NCBI GenBank assembly: GCA_905216195.1
Contig: CAJMSX010000043.1
Location: forward strand, 1-34,279
Direction: 5' to 3'
DNA length: 34,279 nucleotides
Source: an uncultured bacterium
GTDB taxonomy: Bacteria; Bacteroidota; Bacteroidia; Bacteroidales; Marinifilaceae
Shown: positions 33,056-34,279 of the stretch, in pieces
Position numbering within the stretch: position 1 is the first letter of the stretch
Layout of the letters: each line of letters starts with the position of its first letter
Notes under the pieces: generated by a model
What the model was told of the DNA's origin: nothing
The model's input: the letters and a program-made list of their open reading frames with translations, nothing else
Databases searched by the model: none
Position numbers and translations under genes: made by a program

Positions 33056-34279
33056 TTACATCCACAAACTGATGACGATATCGATAATCTTGATTCCGAT
33101 AAAAGGTGCAATCACTCCTCCCAGCCCGTAGATCAGCAGATTACGACGCAACAGAGCGGAGGCCCCGATCGGTTTATATTTGACCCCCCGTAAAGCCAAG
33201 GGGATCAGAAGCGGAATAATGACCGCATTGAAAATCACCGCCGACAATATCGCACTTTCCGGACTATGTAAGCCCATGATATTCAATGTCCCCAAAGCGG
33301 GAATAGAAGCCATAAACAAAGCCGGGACAATGGCAAAATATTTAGCGACGTCATTGGCTATACTGAAAGTCGTCAGGGTTCCCCGCGTCATCAGCAATTG
33401 TTTCCCGATTTCTACAATCTCGATCAACTTTGTCGGATCATTATCCAGATCCACCATATTTCCCGCTTCTTTAGCGGCCTGCGTCCCGCTGTTCATCGCT
33501 ACCCCTACATCGGCCTGAGCCAAAGCGGGAGCATCGTTGGTACCATCCCCCATCATAGCAACCAATTTCCCCTGTTGCTGTTCTTTCCGGATATACTCCA
33601 TTTTATCTTCGGGTTTGGCTTCGGCAATAAAATCGTCCACCCCCGCCTTTTCGGCAATGTATTTCGCTGTTAAAGGATTATCCCCCGTCACCATGACCGT
33701 CTTTACCCCCATCTTCCGAAGGCGTTCGAAACGCTCCTGTATACCGGGCTTGATGATATCCTGCAATTCGATCACCCCGGTCACCTGTTCGTTTACCGCC
33801 ACGACCAGGGGTGTTCCGCCATCGCCTGTAATACTCCGGATAAGCTGCTCCGCCTCCCGGGGAAAACCATATCCGGCACTTTCGGTAAGTTTTCGGATGG
33901 CTTCGAACGCTCCTTTACGAATCCGGCTTCCGTTCCTCAAATCCACGCCGGAACATTTGGTTTCCGCCGTAAATTGAATCATTCTGGCTCCTGCCGTTTG
34001 TAAATCCCGCATTCGAAAACCATATTTCCTCCCCAGTTCTACAATGGATTTACCCTCCGGAGTCTCATCCGATAAAGAAGCCATCAGGCAGATTTCAGTA
34101 AAATCCCGCTCGTCAGTCCCGTTCAGCGGATGAAAATTCGTCGCTTTCCGGTTACCGATCGTAATCGTTCCGGTTTTATCCAATAATAAGGTATCCACAT
34201 CTCCCGCCGTTTCCACGGCTTTACCGGATTTGGTAATGACATTGGCGCGGAGAGCCCGGTCCATGCCTGCAATACCGAT
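33056..34279 (-). CDS. kdpB: Potassium-transporting P-type ATPase subunit KdpB (partial, N-terminus off the right edge)
   Basis: The last 407 residues of KdpB, the ATP-hydrolysing subunit of the KdpFABC pump, are visible; the full family length is about 680. The open frame continues to 34279 with IGIAGMDRALRANVITKSGK, so the ATG at 34264 is internal. Visible parts include the phosphorylation site LLLDKTGTITIGN, the hinge MVTGDNPLTAKYIAEKAG and MMGDGTNDAPALAQADVGVA. The end DNDPTKLIEIVEIGKQLLM leads into the last membrane helices. The protein ends in IIDIVISLWM. kdpA, and kdpF if present, would lie beyond the right edge. Confidence 0.97.
   Translation of the reverse strand: MGIAGMDRALRANVITKSGKAVETAGDVDTLLLDKTGTITIGNRKATNFHPLNGTDERDFTEICLMASLSDETPEGKSIVELGRKYGFRMRDLQTAGARMIQFTAETKCSGVDLRNGSRIRKGAFEAIRKLTESAGYGFPREAEQLIRSITGDGGTPLVVAVNEQVTGVIELQDIIKPGIQERFERLRKMGVKTVMVTGDNPLTAKYIAEKAGVDDFIAEAKPEDKMEYIRKEQQQGKLVAMMGDGTNDAPALAQADVGVAMNSGTQAAKEAGNMVDLDNDPTKLIEIVEIGKQLLMTRGTLTTFSIANDVAKYFAIVPALFMASIPALGTLNIMGLHSPESAILSAVIFNAVIIPLLIPLALRGVKYKPIGASALLRRNLLIYGLGGVIAPFIGIKIIDIVISLWM

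Overview
This is a stretch of a Bacteroidales (Bacteroidota) chromosome. The evidence is SusC/SusD outer-membrane nutrient-uptake genes, an ECF sigma/FecR pair, TAnnTTTG-type -7 promoter elements, the ftsX-DUF3098-uppP order, and an EF-G paralogue of the gut-Bacteroides EF-G2 type. It looks like a gut anaerobe. The genus cannot be fixed from the sequence alone; an Odoribacteraceae- or Bacteroidaceae-like genome is a guess.

Layout. (1) 1-1899, minus strand: a cell-envelope operon ftsX - DUF3098 - uppP, with uppP running off the left edge. (2) 1964-2241: a strong promoter, tRNA-Gly(GCC), tRNA-Leu(UAA) and a terminator. (3) 2628-3533: a small HTH/coiled-coil regulator convergent with a four-helix membrane protein. 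(4) 3864-17240: a sigma-controlled uptake locus. It holds a small secreted protein with an internal repeat, an ECF sigma factor, a SusC with an N-terminal STN signalling domain, FecR, an IPT/NHL lipoprotein, a second SusC without STN, SusD, and a DUF1735-type surface lipoprotein, closed by a strong terminator. (5) 17256-20382: an AhpD-like protein (minus), then a radical-SAM sulfatase-maturase-like enzyme and an aldo/keto reductase (plus). (6) 20512-28194, minus: an EamA exporter, clpB, a small membrane protein - rsmE - DUF4159 group, and an EF-G paralogue lacking the catalytic His. (7) 28401-34279, minus: kdpB (partial) - kdpC - outer-membrane protein - KdpD N-terminal sensor - separate histidine kinase, an unusual form of the Kdp potassium system.

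How the genes may work together. In the uptake locus the regulatory TonB receptor (STN-SusC) sits between sigma and anti-sigma, and the transport receptor (SusC without STN, with its SusD) is a separate close paralogue. Two promoter-like sites share GTGACACTTTTT and TGTCTT with exactly the same spacing. One lies before the small secreted protein and one before fecR. The sigma gene itself has a housekeeping-type promoter. I infer a circuit in which sigma and the sensor receptor are made constitutively, ligand binding releases sigma through FecR, and sigma then drives the fecR-to-DUF1735 operon plus the small secreted protein. No polysaccharide-degrading enzyme lies in the locus, so its substrate is unknown.

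No CRISPR array, insertion sequence, integrase or rRNA gene was seen.
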